DNA of 64,000 nt from Leadbetterella lacunae (GCF_042649125.1 NZ_JBHRYQ010000001.1:372001-436000), one strand, 5' to 3'. Shown: positions 17,988 to 27,625, counted from the first letter of the stretch. Made by a program: numbers and translations. The notes: a model not told the origin generated them from the sequence alone.

Positions 17988-19256
17988 ATGGAACATATAC
18001 ATGCTATTACAAAAACTCAAAGTCCAGTTGTACAAAAGCTAAAAATTCTTCTCGACCAAAATTTGAATTTGAAAGGTGCTCTTCTTTCTTCTTTAGTTAT
18101 TGCCGCAAAAAACGCTACAGCACTTAATGACCAACTATACAAGGGTTTAAATGAAGTGTTTGAAGGCAAAGCTTGGCCCACTACACTAACAGATTATTAT
18201 GAATATTTGGAGTTATATTTAAAGTTAGTTCCTAATGAAGAACTCTCTGGAAACTATCCCGACGCCTGGAAAAGCAGCCTGACCGCAAATGGGGTAAACC
18301 AAAAGGTGTATGACTTGCTGTGTCAGTTTTTTTGGTTGGTAGATCAAAAGGAGCCGGGCGAGGAAGTTACCATGCAGAGTTTTCCGGAATTTGCAGCATG
18401 GTTGGTGGAGTTTTCGGACAGTTGGGGAGACTTTTGTAGCACCACGGATTCACTAACCCCTGCATCAAAAGCATCGTTTAAAACCAATCCGATGTACAAC
18501 TGGGACCTATACGCCGACAATGAAGCGAGCTGGACCACTTTCAATGCGTTGTTTTATCGCCAATTTAATGGAGCAGCTCCTGGCACTGGCATTAGCCCAT
18601 TGCGACCCATAACCGATCCTACAAATAATAAAACCATAGTAGCCCCAGCAGATTGTACGTTTAAGGCGACGTATCCGATTGATAAAAATGGGAATGTTAC
18701 CGAAGTAACGGGAGAGAAAGCCAAAGTGACTTTAAAACACACCCACACTATCGGTACGGTCAAGCAGCTTTTAGACGACAGCCCGTATGCCGATGCCTTT
18801 AATGGAGGAACTTATGTGCATTACTTTTTGGGGCCATTTGACTACCACCGTTTCCACACTCCGGTTTCGGGATTGGTGCTAGAAAGTAGGGCTATTTCCG
18901 GAAATGTATACTTACAAGTTGATATTAGCGACGACCAGTTTGATGCCCCTGACGGCGGCGGAAATGGCTATGAATTTAAGCAATCACGAGGTTTGGTGGT
19001 TATGGATACCAAAGAATTAGGCAAGGTGGCGATACTTCCGATAGGAATGTGCCAAGTATCTGGTGTGCTGATGAATCCCGGTCTGCAAGGCAAGGAGGTG
19101 GTAAAAGGGCAGGAGTTTGGCAAGTTTCAGTTTGGCGGCTCAGACATTATTATGTTGTTTGAGAAATGCCCCGAAGAGTTGTATTTGTATAAAGAAGACC
19201 CAAGACACAATGCCATCCATTTTCAGTATGGGCAAGCTGCCGTATTAGCCATTTGA
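17988..19256 (+). CDS. phosphatidylserine-decarboxylase-like (pyruvoyl) enzyme
   Basis: 422 residues. N-terminal helical region of about 150 residues, then the PSD-family core: FNALFYRQFN, IVAPADCTFKA, YFLGPFDYHRFHTPVSG with the catalytic DYHRFH segment, and near the C-terminus GQEFGKFQFGGSDIIMLF. The GGS serine is the expected self-cleavage site that makes the pyruvoyl group. The long N-terminal extension and GGS rather than LGST place it with the PSD-like amino-acid decarboxylases (the group that includes fungal PsiD) rather than the phospholipid enzyme. No phospholipid genes are adjacent. The substrate is unknown. Confidence 0.85.
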   Translation: MEHIHAITKTQSPVVQKLKILLDQNLNLKGALLSSLVIAAKNATALNDQLYKGLNEVFEGKAWPTTLTDYYEYLELYLKLVPNEELSGNYPDAWKSSLTANGVNQKVYDLLCQFFWLVDQKEPGEEVTMQSFPEFAAWLVEFSDSWGDFCSTTDSLTPASKASFKTNPMYNWDLYADNEASWTTFNALFYRQFNGAAPGTGISPLRPITDPTNNKTIVAPADCTFKATYPIDKNGNVTEVTGEKAKVTLKHTHTIGTVKQLLDDSPYADAFNGGTYVHYFLGPFDYHRFHTPVSGLVLESRAISGNVYLQVDISDDQFDAPDGGGNGYEFKQSRGLVVMDTKELGKVAILPIGMCQVSGVLMNPGLQGKEVVKGQEFGKFQFGGSDIIMLFEKCPEELYLYKEDPRHNAIHFQYGQAAVLAI

Positions 19257-19288
19257 TGGGCTGATTCACTAATAAATACCCAATAAAA

Positions 19289-19328
19289 AAATGCGGTGTA
19301 TATTTTTGATATGCATCGCATTTTGTTT
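19289..19328 (+). terminator. intrinsic terminator after the decarboxylase gene
   Basis: Hairpin AAATGCGGTGTATAT / ATATGCATCGCATTTT (two G-U pairs) followed by TTTTGTTTG, 33 bp after the stop codon. Confidence 0.8.
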
Positions 19329-19543
19329 GAAAATCAAGCAAGTTGTAGTTTGTACGCTATTGCGTTTAAGATTATAACAGCTGCTTTAGAGCTATAAAAG
19401 ACCAGGTTAAGCGTTTTGGATAGAACATATATTTAATAATCTGCCTCATATAATCCTACTTTGCTATTGGCATCATAGTAATTAGTAGAAACGCTATTTT
19501 ACTATTAATACAAAAAGCTCTTAAAAAAAATGCTCCATGCTTA

Positions 19544-20269
19544 TCAATGCTTGTTTAATAGGTCTATGATTGTCCCCGAAAGAATTGGAATAACCCAGAA
19601 AGTAATCATGCCTAATATATAGGCAGCGAGTGCTTTAAGGTAACTACTAGCTTTTTTGTTCTCATAAAACTGCCCAATGGCCCATACACAATACGCTATG
19701 CCGATGACACCCGCAGCTGTCATAATGCTAAAGTGAGTCAAGCCCTCTAGTTTCACAAAAACTGAGAAAATCAACATACCCATTCCCATCACAAAACACA
19801 GCATAATCAGAATTTCGTAGAAGTTGTAGCTCGATTTTTTGAAAAACACTTTTAACCACAACGCTATACATACGCCCATAAAAATATTTGCGTAGCCGTA
19901 GTGGTCTTGTACCCATTTTACTGTGGAACCGATTGCACTTTGGTTTTCGCTTTCGGTGCCTTGAAATTTCACGTAGCCGTCATCCACATGGAAAAAGTGC
20001 GTTAGGAGCGTGTAAATAAGAGAAGTAATGATGATAAAAATGATTGGCTTTACCAGCCGAGTTCTATTTTCTGAGAGGTATTTTCGGATGTTTTGCCCCG
20101 GATTGATAGAGAGCTCGCGGATGGTATATAAGATGCCACGTTCAAAATGCAGAATGTGTTCAATTTCATGGACGATGTAATGTCCGTCAATTCCTTTCAG
20201 GCTTTTGGCTTGTCCGCAGTCTGGACAATATTTTGAATTTACTTCGGTGCCGCAGTTAGTACAGTTCAT
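19544..20269 (-). CDS. DUF3667 membrane protein with N-terminal zinc ribbon
   Basis: 241 residues. The N-terminus is a zinc ribbon CTNCG...CPDCG (residues 3-20), followed by the DUF3667 block with LHFERGILYTIRELSINPG and IRKYLSENRTRLVKP. Five hydrophobic segments then follow. DUF3667 proteins are widespread in Bacteroidota and of unknown function. Lone minus-strand gene. Confidence 0.9.
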   Translation of the reverse strand: MNCTNCGTEVNSKYCPDCGQAKSLKGIDGHYIVHEIEHILHFERGILYTIRELSINPGQNIRKYLSENRTRLVKPIIFIIITSLIYTLLTHFFHVDDGYVKFQGTESENQSAIGSTVKWVQDHYGYANIFMGVCIALWLKVFFKKSSYNFYEILIMLCFVMGMGMLIFSVFVKLEGLTHFSIMTAAGVIGIAYCVWAIGQFYENKKASSYLKALAAYILGMITFWVIPILSGTIIDLLNKH

Positions 20270-20659
20270 TTTTATGCTTAGTGTTTTATAGTTCAGTTTT
20301 TATCGAGATTGGGTAAAATGGCTATTGAGTTTTCGGTGGATTCTCAAAAATAGCAAAAGACGCTCAAATAAGTAGTATTTTACTGGGGTTTATGTTTTTT
20401 ATTGGTGGTTTTGGGATGTTTTTTTTACTGAGACGTTCGTCTACTTTTTGGTAAAACCTATGGTTAGGTTTTTTGTTCTTTGAGTCTGCCATACTTTGAA
20501 ATTTTGTTATTGCTCAAGTTTTTGGATATTTCAAAATGCATTGGTATTGATTTAACTTTTAAGGTTTTTGTTATGGATAGGTTATAATGGAATACTTAAG
20601 AAAACGGAAAGCCTGAATGATAAGATTATTCAGGCCTCCGAGTTTTCCAGCCCAATCTT
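20270..20659. other. intergenic region
   Basis: 390 bp without a gene, holding the presumed DUF3667 promoter and the terminator of the VOC gene at 20611-20635. Confidence 0.5.
20611..20635 (-). terminator. intrinsic terminator of the VOC gene
   Basis: Hairpin GCCTGAAT / ATTCAGGC with a 9 nt loop. On the minus strand it is followed by TTTCCGTTTTCTT, 25 bp after the stop codon. Confidence 0.75.
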
Positions 20660-21163
20660 TTAGTTTGGTGAATTTAGGGCCATCTTATTTCCTTCCGAGT
20701 CTATGAAAATCGCAAAAAAGCCACTGCCGTCTGCATGTGCTGTTTTAGGGGCAATAATTTTACCGCCATGCTCTGTCACCTTGTCAAGTATAACTTGAAG
20801 GTTGTCGCCACCGTTTAGATATATCGTTACGCCGTCTGCCGAAGGTTTGTAGCCGTCTGCTTTAATGATTACGCCTGTAACCATTTGACCCTCATAAGGC
20901 AATATGCCCATTTCCATGCCTTCAACATCCATTTTTTCAATTTTGATGTCCAATATGGCTTGATAAAAATCTACGGCTCGTGAAATATCTGTGGCAGGAA
21001 TTTCGAACATTGAAATGTAGCTGTTCATATTTTTTTCTTTTGTAATTGTTAATGAATCACTTGTTGTTGCTTCTGAATTTACTTTGTTTGAATCAGGGTG
21101 TGTGCACGAGGCAAAGCAAACTCCCAAAACTGCAGAAGCGAGGGCTATTTTTTTTATTACCAT
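20660..21163 (-). CDS. VOC-family lipoprotein
   Basis: 167 residues. Signal peptide with lipobox VCFASC, then a single vicinal-oxygen-chelate domain: FEIPATDISRAVDFYQAIL opening the first beta-alpha-beta unit and GFFAIFIDSEGNKMAL closing the second. Most VOC proteins of this subtype are cytosolic, so the lipoprotein signal is unusual; an internal start at MNSYISMFEI (codon 46) would give the ordinary cytosolic form. It lies 77 bp downstream of the frameshifted AraC gene, which may regulate it. Confidence 0.85.
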   Translation of the reverse strand: MVIKKIALASAVLGVCFASCTHPDSNKVNSEATTSDSLTITKEKNMNSYISMFEIPATDISRAVDFYQAILDIKIEKMDVEGMEMGILPYEGQMVTGVIIKADGYKPSADGVTIYLNGGDNLQVILDKVTEHGGKIIAPKTAHADGSGFFAIFIDSEGNKMALNSPN

Positions 21164-21240
21164 TTTAATTGTTATTTATTTTTTGATAAAAGTAGGCAGT
21201 TCATTTGGGTCAAAATAGTATAAATGCGACAAGCCAAAAT

Positions 21241-22055
21241 CTATTTGTAGAAAAGTGTAGAAAGAGCCATGTTTTCATTACCCAAAAAATCTTTTGGCCT
21301 GATACCCACAAATTCTTTGAAGTCTTTTATGAAGTGATTTTGATCAAAATATTCATTTTCGTAGGCAATGTCCGTCAATGTTTCGTTTTTTGGCTGACTA
21401 ACATTTGTAAAGTGACATGTAAGCGTATTACCTTGCTCAACTGCTTTGGGCTTATTCCGATTTGCTTTTTAAAATGCCTTCCAAGTTGTCTTCTTTTAGA
21501 TAAATTGTCTTTCAAAATAACATTAATTGGCGTGCTTCCTTTTGTGTTTAGAAGCGTATCAACCGTAGTTTTTACGATATTTTCTATTGTAGTTTCTTCC
21601 TTGAGTCTATTCAAAAGAAAGGTTTCAATAATCTCGATTCGTTCATTTGTGTTGGCTGCGTGTATAATGTTCTGCTCCAACTCGTTTGCCTGTATTTCAT
21701 TGAACAAATCTTGGATAGGCGTCTCTTGGTCAACCAAGTTTTCGAGCGGTAAGTTTACGAAGTTTGCAAACCCATGCGGATAGAAGCAGATCGCAATAGT
21801 GTTGACATCTCCAATTGGCTCAATGTCGTATGATTTGGTCCGCTGACCCATTACCATCGCATCGGGATTAAAAATAAACTCGGTTTCAGACGTATATCTT
21901 TTGATTTTGTCGCCAAGGTTAAATGTCATTTCAATACACCCGTCAGGTACTATTTTTTGCTTTTGATTTTTTGGGTCAAAAGGCACCTCCAAAGTCCAAT
22001 AGAATTTGACAATAGATGCTAGATTTTTATGTGGTGTATAGGTCTGATAGTTCAT
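21241..22055 (-). pseudogene. AraC-family regulator interrupted by a single-base frameshift
   Basis: The first frame (22055 to 21375) gives 226 residues: an N-terminal sensing domain, then the first HTH (SKRRQLGRHFKKQIGISPK, LSKVIRLHVTLQML) and stops at SQKTKH. In the next frame the protein continues without a break: LTDIAYENEYFDQNHFIKDF, KEFVGIRPKDF and an end at LSTLFYK, stop at 21241. One extra A in the run of six (21386-21391 as T on the plus strand) restores a normal full-length regulator. This is either a real inactivating deletion or a homopolymer sequencing error. Confidence 0.85.
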
Positions 22056-22456
22056 CTAAGGAATGTGTTTTATGAGGTGAGGTATTTTGGTTTATTGTTT
22101 GACACTTAGAGTTTTTAAACAACCAATTTAGCAATTAAAAACCAAATAGAAAACCCGAGAGGTTTATCGTAAGAAGGATACAACTAGCAATGAAATATTC
22201 ACGGTTTGTAAGTCTTGAATGCCGAGAATTTATCCAAAAAATGGATTATCCAAAAGGTTGAAAAATTGGGCTTTACTTTTCTGCTTGAAGGGAAAACGTG
22301 ACCACAAGTTTACATAAAAGCAAGGTTGGCATACTTTAACAGTAATTTGTTTTTTGAAAAATCAAAACGCTTGATAACCGAAAACTACCACAGGTTGGGA
22401 CTGAACCTGTATTGCCGAGACTAAAGCGTCACTTAACCTCGACTAAAGTAAAATAA
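22056..22456. other. intergenic region, no feature seen
   Basis: 401 bp between the AraC and glycosyltransferase genes. No ORF, hairpin or repeat convinced me. Confidence 0.45.
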
Positions 22457-23686
22457 TCAGCTCTTTAATTTTTCTATTTTATCTATGGTTTCATCTATTC
22501 CTTTTTCCTTGTCAATTAATGTTTTCATTTCGACCGCATTTTTATACAATTCTTTGTTTGTCAATAATTCCAAAATACTACTCATAAATGTTTTTTCTGT
22601 CATTTTACTAATTGGAACTGGTTTTATAGCAATTTTTTGTTTGTAACCGAGTTCTCCCCAAAATTGCTGATCGCCAACTGGATAAAGAATAGGGCAAATG
22701 AAAAATGGTTTTCCTGCTCTCAAGCACTCGGCTGTTGTGCCGATACCACCATGGTGAATGATGGCTCTTGTTAAAGGGAATAGTTTTTCATAAGGTGCGG
22801 CATTTATAACTTTTATTTTGGGATTGTGATCAAGCTTCTCCGTTTGGTCAAGTCCCCATCCTTTAATTACAATTATTCTTGTATTGAGCTGTTCTGTAAG
22901 TTTTATTATAGCATTTTGCAAATCAAACTTACTTTTGAAAGGCATACTGCCAAATGTCAAAAGAAGAGGTGCATCGCCGCTCTTTATAAATTCTAATACA
23001 TCGTTTGGTACCATGTCATTGGAATTGCCAAACCAAAAACCGTCAAATGTGGATTGACTCGAAAAATCTTTTGGTATAGGCAAAAAACTTGGACTTAAAC
23101 CATAGATGTTTTTTACCTGTGGTACTTTAAACTTTTTTGGTAATCTAAATTCGGTTCTAAATTTCCCAATCGGTTTTGACAATATTTTGATGCTCAAATT
23201 TGAAAGTGTATAGCTAATTCTATTCAAAAAATTAGGTAGGGGAAAACCGCTAAATGCGGGGTTTGCAAATTCGATTGTTGGCTCAACTATTGGCAAAACC
23301 GATGCCCGAATCATTTTTTCTGGAAATTGGTCTGCAAAACTATCTGCCAATGTTTTAACGTGATAAAGTATTAAATCACTCTCTTTTGCTAGTTTATAGA
23401 ACTCAATCAATGAATTTGTGATTAATGGATAAATCCAGGTATGTAGATTTCGCCTTATTGAAAATGGATTTCCTTTCATCATTTTTTTGCCTTCGTCTGA
23501 GTCTAAAATTGCCTGAAAGTCCGCTTCCACAGGTAAAAAGTCAATGCCATAAGACAAAACTAAGCTTTCGAAATTTTTTGCAGTAGAAAGTGTTACTTGA
23601 TGTCCACGATTTTTTAATGCTTGGCCTAGAACCGCATAAGGTTGTACATCACCACGGGTACCAAGAGTCAATAATGCTATTTTCAT
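22457..23686 (-). CDS. GT1-family glycosyltransferase (UDP-glucosyl/rhamnosyl transferase type)
   Basis: 409 residues with two Rossmann halves. The N-terminus LLTLGTRGDVQPYAVLGQAL is the classic acceptor-side start of macrolide/sterol glycosyltransferases. The donor-side motif is HHGGIGTTAECLRAGKP followed by PVGDQQFW, where the His and the DQ pair contact the nucleotide sugar. It likely transfers a sugar to a lipid or small hydrophobic acceptor in the cytosol. Single gene with an ATG start. Confidence 0.92.
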   Translation of the reverse strand: MKIALLTLGTRGDVQPYAVLGQALKNRGHQVTLSTAKNFESLVLSYGIDFLPVEADFQAILDSDEGKKMMKGNPFSIRRNLHTWIYPLITNSLIEFYKLAKESDLILYHVKTLADSFADQFPEKMIRASVLPIVEPTIEFANPAFSGFPLPNFLNRISYTLSNLSIKILSKPIGKFRTEFRLPKKFKVPQVKNIYGLSPSFLPIPKDFSSQSTFDGFWFGNSNDMVPNDVLEFIKSGDAPLLLTFGSMPFKSKFDLQNAIIKLTEQLNTRIIVIKGWGLDQTEKLDHNPKIKVINAAPYEKLFPLTRAIIHHGGIGTTAECLRAGKPFFICPILYPVGDQQFWGELGYKQKIAIKPVPISKMTEKTFMSSILELLTNKELYKNAVEMKTLIDKEKGIDETIDKIEKLKS

Positions 23687-24066
23687 TCTTTTACGTTTTT
23701 TCTAAAAATTAAATGCCTTTTGGATTTTCGCTGACTTTCCACAACTCTCCGTGTTTTTATTTAAGGAAAAGCATTTTTTTTGTCGGAAATCGCAAAGCTC
23801 AACATAGGCTTAAGAATCTATATTTAAAACAAAAAAACATCTTAAATTCACTGAATCACAAGCGGTATGTGGCTTGTTCTGTCTTTTTTTATGAATGAAA
23901 TAAGTTAAAAATCATCCAAACAAAGCAAAGATTTTCACTTTCTGATTTATTGGTTTTGTTTTAAAATATTGTGGGTCAAATTTATAGAAAACCGAAGATT
24001 TTTTGTCTAAGTTTTGAGTTTAAAAAAAACATAATTTTTGTACGTTCTTTCTTCCATTTCCAAATT
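23687..24066. other. intergenic region, no supported gene
   Basis: 380 bp. Two short plus-strand open frames exist here but are Phe/Lys-rich products of AT-rich sequence, and one runs antisense into the MBL-fold gene. No terminator was clear. Confidence 0.45.
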
Positions 24067-25029
24067 TTAGAATTCTACCTTGGGAAAACGAGCGATGTTT
24101 TTTTGAGCCTCAGCGTCATGGGCCGGAACCACCAAAATTTCAGGTTTTTTCTTCATAAGGTAATGAACCTTCACTATGTTTTCCTTTACTTTTTCAGGTT
24201 CTCCATCTACTTTATTTCGAGGAATAAAATGTTTTTCTGAGGGATTAATAAATGCCTCAAGTGCCCATGTTAAATCGCCCGTAAAAAAGTAGCGTTTGCC
24301 AGATTTTAGATTAACAAACATGCCAATAGAGCTTTTTGTATGTCCGGGTAACTTTACCAATATCACCGTGCCGTCGCTAAACACGTCATAATTTTCATTA
24401 AAAACCTCATAGGTATTATCGCTAAAATCTAAGAATTTCCATTTTATAAAATCGGCATCATACTGTTCTTTTATAAATGCAGGAAGATTTGCCTCATCAC
24501 TATGGGCATGTTTGTATTCTTCTTTTGTGGTCCATACTTCGGCTTGTGGAAAATCCTCAATGCCGCTTGCGTGGTCAAAATGTAGGTGCGATGGAACAAT
24601 GAAGTCAATGGAATCAGGGCTAAAGCCATGCTCACGGAAGGTTTCGGTAAGCGACTTTAGTTTGGTGAATTTAAACATTTGGCGGTCTAAAAATGAAAAC
24701 TTGTCGTGAAACTGTGCCTCAATATGGTTTCCCAAGCCGGTGTCAAATACGAAGGTACCTTTTGGATGCTGAATTAATATGGCTACATGCGAAAGCTTCC
24801 GTGTTTTAAATAGACTCCCTCCCCTAAAAACAAAGGCTTCGGATGTTTTGGCATATCCGGTTTCAATAATCGAAAGCGAAAAACTAACGGTGGTGTCTAT
24901 TGGGTAATTGGTAGTAGAAAAACTTGGGGCAGGATATTGGCCAATGTCTATTGAGGGTTTGCACCCTTGTAAGTAAGTCAAAAAACTAAAACCAAAGGCC
25001 AGCAATAAGCTTGTTATTTTATTCTTCAT
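24067..25029 (-). CDS. MBL-fold metallo-hydrolase lipoprotein (AHL-lactonase-like)
   Basis: 320 residues from the ATG at 25029, chosen because it gives MKNKITSLLLAFGFSFLTYL with lipobox LQGC. Metal ligands are in SHLHFDHASG (HxHxDH), GHTKSSIG, the bridging Asp in FTGDLTW and a last His in VPAHDAE. The overall arrangement matches the N-acyl-homoserine-lactonase/PNGM-type branch of the superfamily. The substrate is unknown; lactone or ester hydrolysis in the periplasm is expected. It lies 62 bp downstream of a Crp/Fnr regulator on the same strand. Confidence 0.9.
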   Translation of the reverse strand: MKNKITSLLLAFGFSFLTYLQGCKPSIDIGQYPAPSFSTTNYPIDTTVSFSLSIIETGYAKTSEAFVFRGGSLFKTRKLSHVAILIQHPKGTFVFDTGLGNHIEAQFHDKFSFLDRQMFKFTKLKSLTETFREHGFSPDSIDFIVPSHLHFDHASGIEDFPQAEVWTTKEEYKHAHSDEANLPAFIKEQYDADFIKWKFLDFSDNTYEVFNENYDVFSDGTVILVKLPGHTKSSIGMFVNLKSGKRYFFTGDLTWALEAFINPSEKHFIPRNKVDGEPEKVKENIVKVHYLMKKKPEILVVPAHDAEAQKNIARFPKVEF

Positions 25030-25091
25030 TATGTTTTTTTGTTTTGAAACACAAAGAAAAATTAAACCCAATCCATCTCCATTGACATTTG

Positions 25092-25667
25092 TTAAGTGCT
25101 TGAAATTTCTTTTCTAATACGACTTAATGATTCAGGTTCAATACCTAAAAAACTTGCAATTTGATATTGAGGTACGTTTCGAAGTATCTTTTCATCATAG
25201 TTTTGAATAAAGTCTAAATATTTCTCTTTGGCTGTTTTTGTCTGCATGGTGTAGGTGCGGTCTAGCACACACAAATAATTTTTTTCGGCCAATATTCTTC
25301 CAAGTTTTTCAAATTTTCTTGATTCTTTGTACATCTGATTCAAAAACTGATAAGACAGTTCATAAACCACGCTATCTTGAATGGTCTCTAAAGTTTCAAA
25401 AGATGGCGATTGATTTATAAAGCTGGAAAAAGTGGAAATAAACTGATGGTCACAAGCAAAATAGGTATTGATCTCTTTGCCAGCGTGTAAATGATAGGTT
25501 CTTACCAAGCCAGATTCTATGAAATATATGTTTTTTGCTACACTGCCTTCTTTCACTATTTGTGTTTTGGCTTTGTATGCTTTGATTTTCAGATTGGTGC
25601 TAAAAAACAACCACTCACGCTCTGTTAAGTCTATTAAATCTACTACTATTTTACGAAGCTCGTTCAT
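25092..25667 (-). CDS. Crp/Fnr-family transcriptional regulator
   Basis: 191 residues. Cyclic-nucleotide-binding-like barrel in the first 120 residues (VKEGSVAKNIYFIESGLVR) and a degenerate C-terminal HTH (YQIASFLGIEPESLSRIRKE). No Cys cluster, so not an oxygen-sensing FNR. This is the common Bacteroidota type, usually controlling an adjacent gene; here the MBL-fold hydrolase follows directly. Confidence 0.9.
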   Translation of the reverse strand: MNELRKIVVDLIDLTEREWLFFSTNLKIKAYKAKTQIVKEGSVAKNIYFIESGLVRTYHLHAGKEINTYFACDHQFISTFSSFINQSPSFETLETIQDSVVYELSYQFLNQMYKESRKFEKLGRILAEKNYLCVLDRTYTMQTKTAKEKYLDFIQNYDEKILRNVPQYQIASFLGIEPESLSRIRKEISST

Positions 25668-26149
25668 TTTACGGTCGTCTATCTAAATTTTAATTTTCAC
25701 AAAAAAATAGTCCATTTAGCTTTGTATAGCCTCCTACACGCACAACGTTTTTTGATGGAGCAATACCTCTAAATAGCCGTATCGCTCAAAATGAGAAACA
25801 GGATACAATTTTGATAAATAACCCCAAAATACCACCGAAAATTCACATTGCAACACCTGGCCCAAGTTACTTGACTATTAATTAAAAACAGTAGGGGAAG
25901 GGGTAAAGCTTAAGCCCCAAAAGCAGCTATAAAAAGTAATTGTCTCCTTCCCGTATTTGTTTTACCATTCCCAGCTGGGATACAAGTTTGAAAAAACTAA
26001 AATCCAAGACCGTACTACAAGAGCCGTATGAATCTAGAGGTTGACGACTACGTGTCTCGGAATTTTTATGTTAGAGGTAAGGGGTGAAATTCTCCTTATC
26101 TACTCGACTGTGGTGCGTTTTTTTCTTTCAATTTCTTACACAAACTTTT
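25668..26149. other. intergenic region, no feature seen
   Basis: 482 bp, somewhat less AT-rich than its surroundings, between the Crp/Fnr gene start and the HNH gene stop. No ORF or clear repeat was found. Confidence 0.45.
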
Positions 26150-26932
26150 TCACTGTTCGAATCTGTATCCATTACATCTAAAACATATTCCATTTTCTAC
26201 ATGCGAAAATTCTTGAAGGTAACCAGCACCATAACATCTCTTACAAACATTCTTTTCTTCTAAAAACTCACCATTCCTCCCTAATATCTTAATTTTAGTT
26301 TTTTTATGAAGGTTTTCGTGACATTCCCAACACAAAGTCAATAAAGCATCATTTGAATATTCCCATGCTTTATAGCCAATTTGATAATAATTGTGATGCA
26401 CATGTAAATTACGTAAATGATACCATTCAACTACATTTTCTAAAGTCTCTTTAGATGGCTCACTTGTCAGCAGTTTAAATTCTTGTCTAATTAGTTTATT
26501 AAGTTTTTCTTTTCCAATTAGTACTTCTATTGCCTTATAATATCCAGTATTAATATTTTCGTAGTAGATTTTTCTAATCTCATTAACTTCATTTAGCTCT
26601 TTATTATATTTTCTTAATTGTAGATCATATTCCGTAACATTTCTTAGAGCCACATAATTTCTGACTTCATTACACTCTTCTTCTATTAAGTAAGCAAAAA
26701 TAGTCTTAAAATTAGCTAATGATTTATTAATAAATATTCTACCAATTAATTTATCATCTACTTTATAAATATTAGAACTGCTAGTCTCTTCATATAATGA
26801 TGCTATAACACCAATGAAATTTGTTTCATAACTACTATTGAAACAATTTTGGCATTGATGACGATCTCTCTCCAGTATTTCCAACCTTTTATTTTTCCAA
26901 TTAGTTGTTTGTAGTTGTTCATAATAATTCAT
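26150..26932 (-). CDS. HNH endonuclease-like protein with C-terminal zinc finger
   Basis: 260 residues. The N-terminus has WKNKRLEILERDRHQCQNC, the usual start of an HNH domain. An insertion of about 130 helical residues separates it from LHVHHNYYQIGYKAWEY and LLTLCWECHENLH, which complete the HH...CxxCH nuclease core. The C-terminus adds CKRCYGAGYLQEF and CFRCNGYRF, a DnaJ-like CxxCxG zinc finger. It is very AT-rich and lies at the edge of the accessory island, 91 bp from a long direct repeat. It could be a defence or mobile-element nuclease; the role is not proven. Confidence 0.75.
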   Translation of the reverse strand: MNYYEQLQTTNWKNKRLEILERDRHQCQNCFNSSYETNFIGVIASLYEETSSSNIYKVDDKLIGRIFINKSLANFKTIFAYLIEEECNEVRNYVALRNVTEYDLQLRKYNKELNEVNEIRKIYYENINTGYYKAIEVLIGKEKLNKLIRQEFKLLTSEPSKETLENVVEWYHLRNLHVHHNYYQIGYKAWEYSNDALLTLCWECHENLHKKTKIKILGRNGEFLEEKNVCKRCYGAGYLQEFSHVENGICFRCNGYRFEQ

Positions 26933-27023
26933 CGAAATCTATTTAGCATATAATTTTTATTTTTTACTACCATCTCTATTTAATGATTACTTTTTATTCT
27001 TCAATGCCCAAGAACTATAGTAA

Positions 27024-27223
27024 TACCCCCAAATCCAGAAGTAGCACCTACATCCTTTTAGCCTAATTTAGTGTTAAATATCTAAAAATTAGGCACATAT
27101 CCGTTTGTAAGCATTTGTTGTCGGATAAAACGTGTTGGTTTCTTATGTTCTAATTTTGCACAATTTACAGTTTTATTTCAAAAATAAAACCAAGGGAGTC
27201 GTTTATTGATTTATCGGTAAATT
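27024..27223. repeat. long direct repeat R, copy 1
   Basis: About 200 bp sharing most of its sequence with 32448-32667, in the same orientation. Shared blocks: TACCCCCAAATCCAGAAGTAGC at one end (22 bp in all, split here by position), TCTAATTTTGCACAATTTAC, a small inverted repeat GTTTTATTT/AAATAAAAC, and TTATTGATTTATCGGTAAA at the other end. In both places it lies just upstream of a minus-strand gene. A TAATTTTG box (27151-27158), fitting the -7 consensus on the plus strand, is kept in both. Confidence 0.85.
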
Positions 27224-27418
27224 GTTTGATTTTGGTGTGTGGTTTTTGGTTGTGTTTTTTAAGTATTGGACAAGTATTCACATAAAACTTAAAGCATTTG
27301 ATGTGTGGTTAAGAAATAGGTTGAGGTATTGTATTTGGACGGTCTGGAATAAGCCTGAACGTAAGCGAAAGAACCTTATTAGGCTTGGAGTGAACCAAAT
27401 TCAAGGATATCGGTGGAG

Positions 27419-27433
27419 CGGTTCGCCGCCCGG
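27419..27433. repeat. short hairpin insertion in maturase remnant
   Basis: GGTTCGCCGCCCGGT, an in-frame 15 bp insertion (GSPPG) between W-S and R-T-R-M-G of the maturase. With flanking bases it forms GCGG-TTCG-CCGC. Its reverse complement nearly matches 27644-27659. Confidence 0.65.
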
Positions 27434-27454
27434 TCGTACAAGAATGGGAGGGTG

Positions 27455-27468
27455 CACTGGGCGTGCCC
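27455..27468. repeat. short hairpin insertion causing a frameshift
   Basis: CACTGGGCGTGCCC splits the codons of the expected W-A-x-x-S-P block. Its reverse complement GGGCACGCCCAGTG matches the insertion at 27611. Confidence 0.65.
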
Positions 27469-27582
27469 GGCAGCTCGAAGCCCTATTCTAAAGACTACTA
27501 TCACGCTTGAAAAGCTAAGATTAGGTGGTTACGAAAGTATGTTGGAGTATTATCAACGCTTGCAATCAGAGATTCAGTGAAC

Positions 27583-27596
27583 GGGGACGCCTAGTC
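27583..27596. repeat. short hairpin insertion in domain V region
   Basis: GGGGACGCCTAGTC inserted between GTGAAC and CGCCGTA. Stem GGAC/GTCC, loop GCCTA. Confidence 0.65.
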
Positions 27597-27610
27597 CGCC
27601 GTATAAAGAC

Positions 27611-27625
27611 GGGCACGCCTAGTGC
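27611..27625. repeat. short hairpin insertion in domain V region
   Basis: GGGCACGCCTAGTGC inserted before CGTACGTACGG. Stem GGCAC/GTGCC, loop GCCTA, sharing its loop with the insertion at 27583. Confidence 0.65.

Noticed and set aside
23713..24240. Two short plus-strand frames between the glycosyltransferase and MBL genes
   Set aside because: Phe/Lys-rich composition typical of AT-rich spacer; one overlaps the MBL gene.
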